61,755 bases of DNA from Flavobacteriales bacterium. GTDB taxonomy: Bacteria > Bacteroidota > Bacteroidia > Flavobacteriales > UBA1820. Each line of letters opens with the position of its first letter. The first letter of the stretch is position 1. The position numbers were made by a program, and so were the translations under genes. A model generated the notes under the pieces. That model did no database searches. It worked only from the letters and a program-made list of their open reading frames with translations, and had not been told where the DNA came from. Location: the NCBI GenBank assembly GCA_017620815.1, contig JAGAUI010000009.1:1-61755 (forward strand), read 5' to 3'. Below are positions 60,560-61,755 of this stretch, piece after piece.

Positions 60560-60586
60560 AAAAAAATCCCCACCCGAATGGTGGGG
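60560..60586 (-). terminator. Module terminator 3
   Basis: CCCCACC, loop CGAAT, GGTGGGG; on the minus strand followed by ATTTTTTT. It closes the gene at 60624-61007. Confidence 0.85.
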
Positions 60587-60623
60587 AGTTTATGATGGAA
60601 TAAATATTTTATTTCACAAATCT

Positions 60624-61007
60624 TTAGTCTTGAGGGAGAAGGGTGCCTTCTATATAGTATCTCTTAAAAAAGATTACCCATTTGCATAACATTTCATATA
60701 ATTCATCTGTATTTAATTGGCAAATTTCTTTATCTAGAAATCCAAATATGGTGTAATCTTTTTCACAGTCAAACCAACCCCATTCTTCACCAAATTCATA
60801 ATAATTTAATTCCCCAGCTACAACTTTAGTAAGATTTTCAATAACTTCATCTATGTAGTTCTTTATAAGTGGGATATAAGATATGTTTATGATGCTAGCT
60901 GCTATAAAATTATCATATTCTACTGAAGGATTAATTATGATTTCTATATTTGGGCTATTGTTTTTTGAGGATAGATATAGTTTATATTTAAGTGTATGTG
61001 TCTTCAT
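60624..61007 (-). CDS. Probable immunity protein for the EndoU-like toxin
   Basis: A 127-residue protein without signal peptide (MKTHTLKYKLYLSSKNNSPN; IPLIKNYIDEVIENLTKVVA; EFGEEWGWFDCEKDYTIFGF). No family recognised. It is AT-rich, acidic and directly follows, by 48 bp, the stop of the EndoU-like toxin, which is where the cognate immunity gene is expected. It shows no similarity to the other two immunity-like proteins, as expected for a different toxin type. Confidence 0.6.
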   Translation of the reverse strand: MKTHTLKYKLYLSSKNNSPNIEIIINPSVEYDNFIAASIINISYIPLIKNYIDEVIENLTKVVAGELNYYEFGEEWGWFDCEKDYTIFGFLDKEICQLNTDELYEMLCKWVIFFKRYYIEGTLLPQD

Positions 61008-61055
61008 TTTTTTTGTCTTTATTTTTATGGTTAAACAAAATTAATAATATTATAT

Positions 61056-61755
61056 TTAATTTGCAAGTGGATAGTGGGAGATAATAGTGTTATCTATAAT
61101 TATAAATTGAATTTTAATTTTTTCATTTGAAATACCAGTATAAATGTTATACTTTTTGTTAACGTGTATAATATTTTCAAGGGCAGATTTTACTTCTTGA
61201 TTGATTTTTTCTTGACTCCAAGATGCGGGGTATAGACTACTGTATCCATTATTTCCTCTTTTTGTAATCATATTTCCATTGTTATCAGTTATTGTAATTT
61301 TACGGGATATTACTCCGTTTTCGTGAACGATATCAGTATATGTATAAGAGTATCCCGTTGTGTTAGGATTTTTGTTTTTTAGATTTATAAAGTTTTCTGC
61401 CGCGTTTATGGTGTGTCCTCCTGTGAATTCGTATCTCTCTTTCTTTTTATTATATGTTACTTTATCTATGTTAATAACGTGTTTTTGTGTTACATCATCT
61501 ATTGACTCAATTATCTGTCTGGCTTCATCGGCATTTGAGGTTATGAGAGATGATACTTGTGGGGCTTTGTTTGTAGTCGCAGGCTGGTTATTTCCTATGA
61601 GTTTATCTATCTTTTTTTCGGCTTTGTAGGCATTTACCTTGATGTATTGTTCTGTTTTTTTGACAGCTTTATCTATGGATTCAAAGTCTATGATGCTGCT
61701 TTTATGTATATCTGGAGATAGGTTTGTGGGTTTGAAATACTTGTCAATAAGTTCA
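61056..61755 (-). CDS. Polymorphic toxin, C-terminal EndoU-like nuclease domain (partial)
   Basis: The frame is open to the window edge (232 residues visible, N-terminus missing). The last 120 or so residues fit the bacterial EndoU RNase family: a His in QKHVINIDKVTY, a second His in FTGGHTINAAENF, a Lys in RKITITDN or TKRGNNGY, the signature YSSLYPASWSQEKINQEVKS, GISNEKIKIQF and a final HYPLAN whose Tyr fits the C-terminal catalytic position. Upstream is a charged helical linker with an Asn/Thr-rich turn. EndoU toxins cut tRNA or other RNA in rival cells; the delivery route cannot be seen here. Confidence 0.65.
   Translation of the reverse strand, partial: ELIDKYFKPTNLSPDIHKSSIIDFESIDKAVKKTEQYIKVNAYKAEKKIDKLIGNNQPATTNKAPQVSSLITSNADEARQIIESIDDVTQKHVINIDKVTYNKKKERYEFTGGHTINAAENFINLKNKNPNTTGYSYTYTDIVHENGVISRKITITDNNGNMITKRGNNGYSSLYPASWSQEKINQEVKSALENIIHVNKKYNIYTGISNEKIKIQFIIIDNTIISHYPLAN

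Noticed and set aside
1-61755. CRISPR arrays, tRNA or rRNA genes, insertion sequences, integrases
   Set aside because: No regularly spaced direct repeats, cloverleaf-like stretches with CCA ends, transposase motifs or att-like repeats were found by eye; short tRNAs could still be missed.

Overview
Organism. The window reads as a chromosome segment of a Gram-negative member of the Bacteroidetes, most likely order Bacteroidales. The support is: (i) almost every transcription unit is preceded by the Bacteroidetes -7 element TAnnTTTG (TACCTTTG, TATATTTG, TACTTTTG and similar), several with TTTG or TTG about 18-21 bp further upstream, and Shine-Dalgarno sequences are inconspicuous; (ii) families typical of the phylum are present: DUF4369 lipoproteins, TamL, DUF5606, a 6-bladed beta-propeller lipoprotein, a two-subunit transketolase and a succinate CoA-transferase; (iii) lpxB and kdsC show an LPS-bearing outer membrane. 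I saw no tRNA, rRNA, IS element or CRISPR array.

Layout. 0-20 kb: mscL, a TetR regulator with an operator-like palindrome, two DUF4369 lipoproteins, prfC-lrgA-lrgB, a GT4 glycosyltransferase, the rimP-nusA-infB translation/transcription operon, a double SGNH hydrolase, a tiny Cys-rich lipoprotein, a class-III aminotransferase, ffh-folD and the split transketolase. Two oppositely oriented copies of one non-coding repeat bracket this 20 kb (123-338 and 20259-20480). 20-36 kb: kdsC-maf-ruvX-def-DUF5606, miaA, a SpoU/TrmH methyltransferase, tamL, an acetyltransferase-like gene with rsmG, pgk, a beta-barrel-like protein, two RsiV/DUF3298-like proteins plus a small protein and pyrD in one operon, and serS. 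36-57 kb: comM, a GNAT, an M3 peptidase, a Sel1/zinc-finger secreted protein, a 6S-like structured RNA, lysS, rsgA, a sirtuin, a beta-propeller lipoprotein, a CoA-transferase, an esterase, then rlmN-polyprenyl synthase-surE-lpxB-comEC, an OmpA-like protein and a DUF456 protein. 57-61.7 kb: a candidate small RNA, a GH10-like lipoprotein and a toxin/immunity island.

Most notable. The right edge holds the C-terminal end of a polymorphic toxin resembling bacterial EndoU nucleases, then a probable immunity gene, then two tandem modules. Each module is an ATG-less toxin tail remnant, a paralogous immunity-like gene starting 2 nt after the tail's stop, and the same CCCACCC/GGGTGGG terminator hairpin. 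This looks like a stack of displaced toxin tips with their immunity genes kept. Other points of interest are a terminator-like hairpin between the promoter and rimP, unusually long perfect terminator stems between convergent genes, a ComM whose Cys cluster has become Ser, a sirtuin without the zinc cysteines, and a tandem SGNH protein whose first domain has lost its catalytic residues.

Most of the window is ordinary core genome. All functional calls come from reading motifs and family resemblance by eye; no alignments or searches were run.
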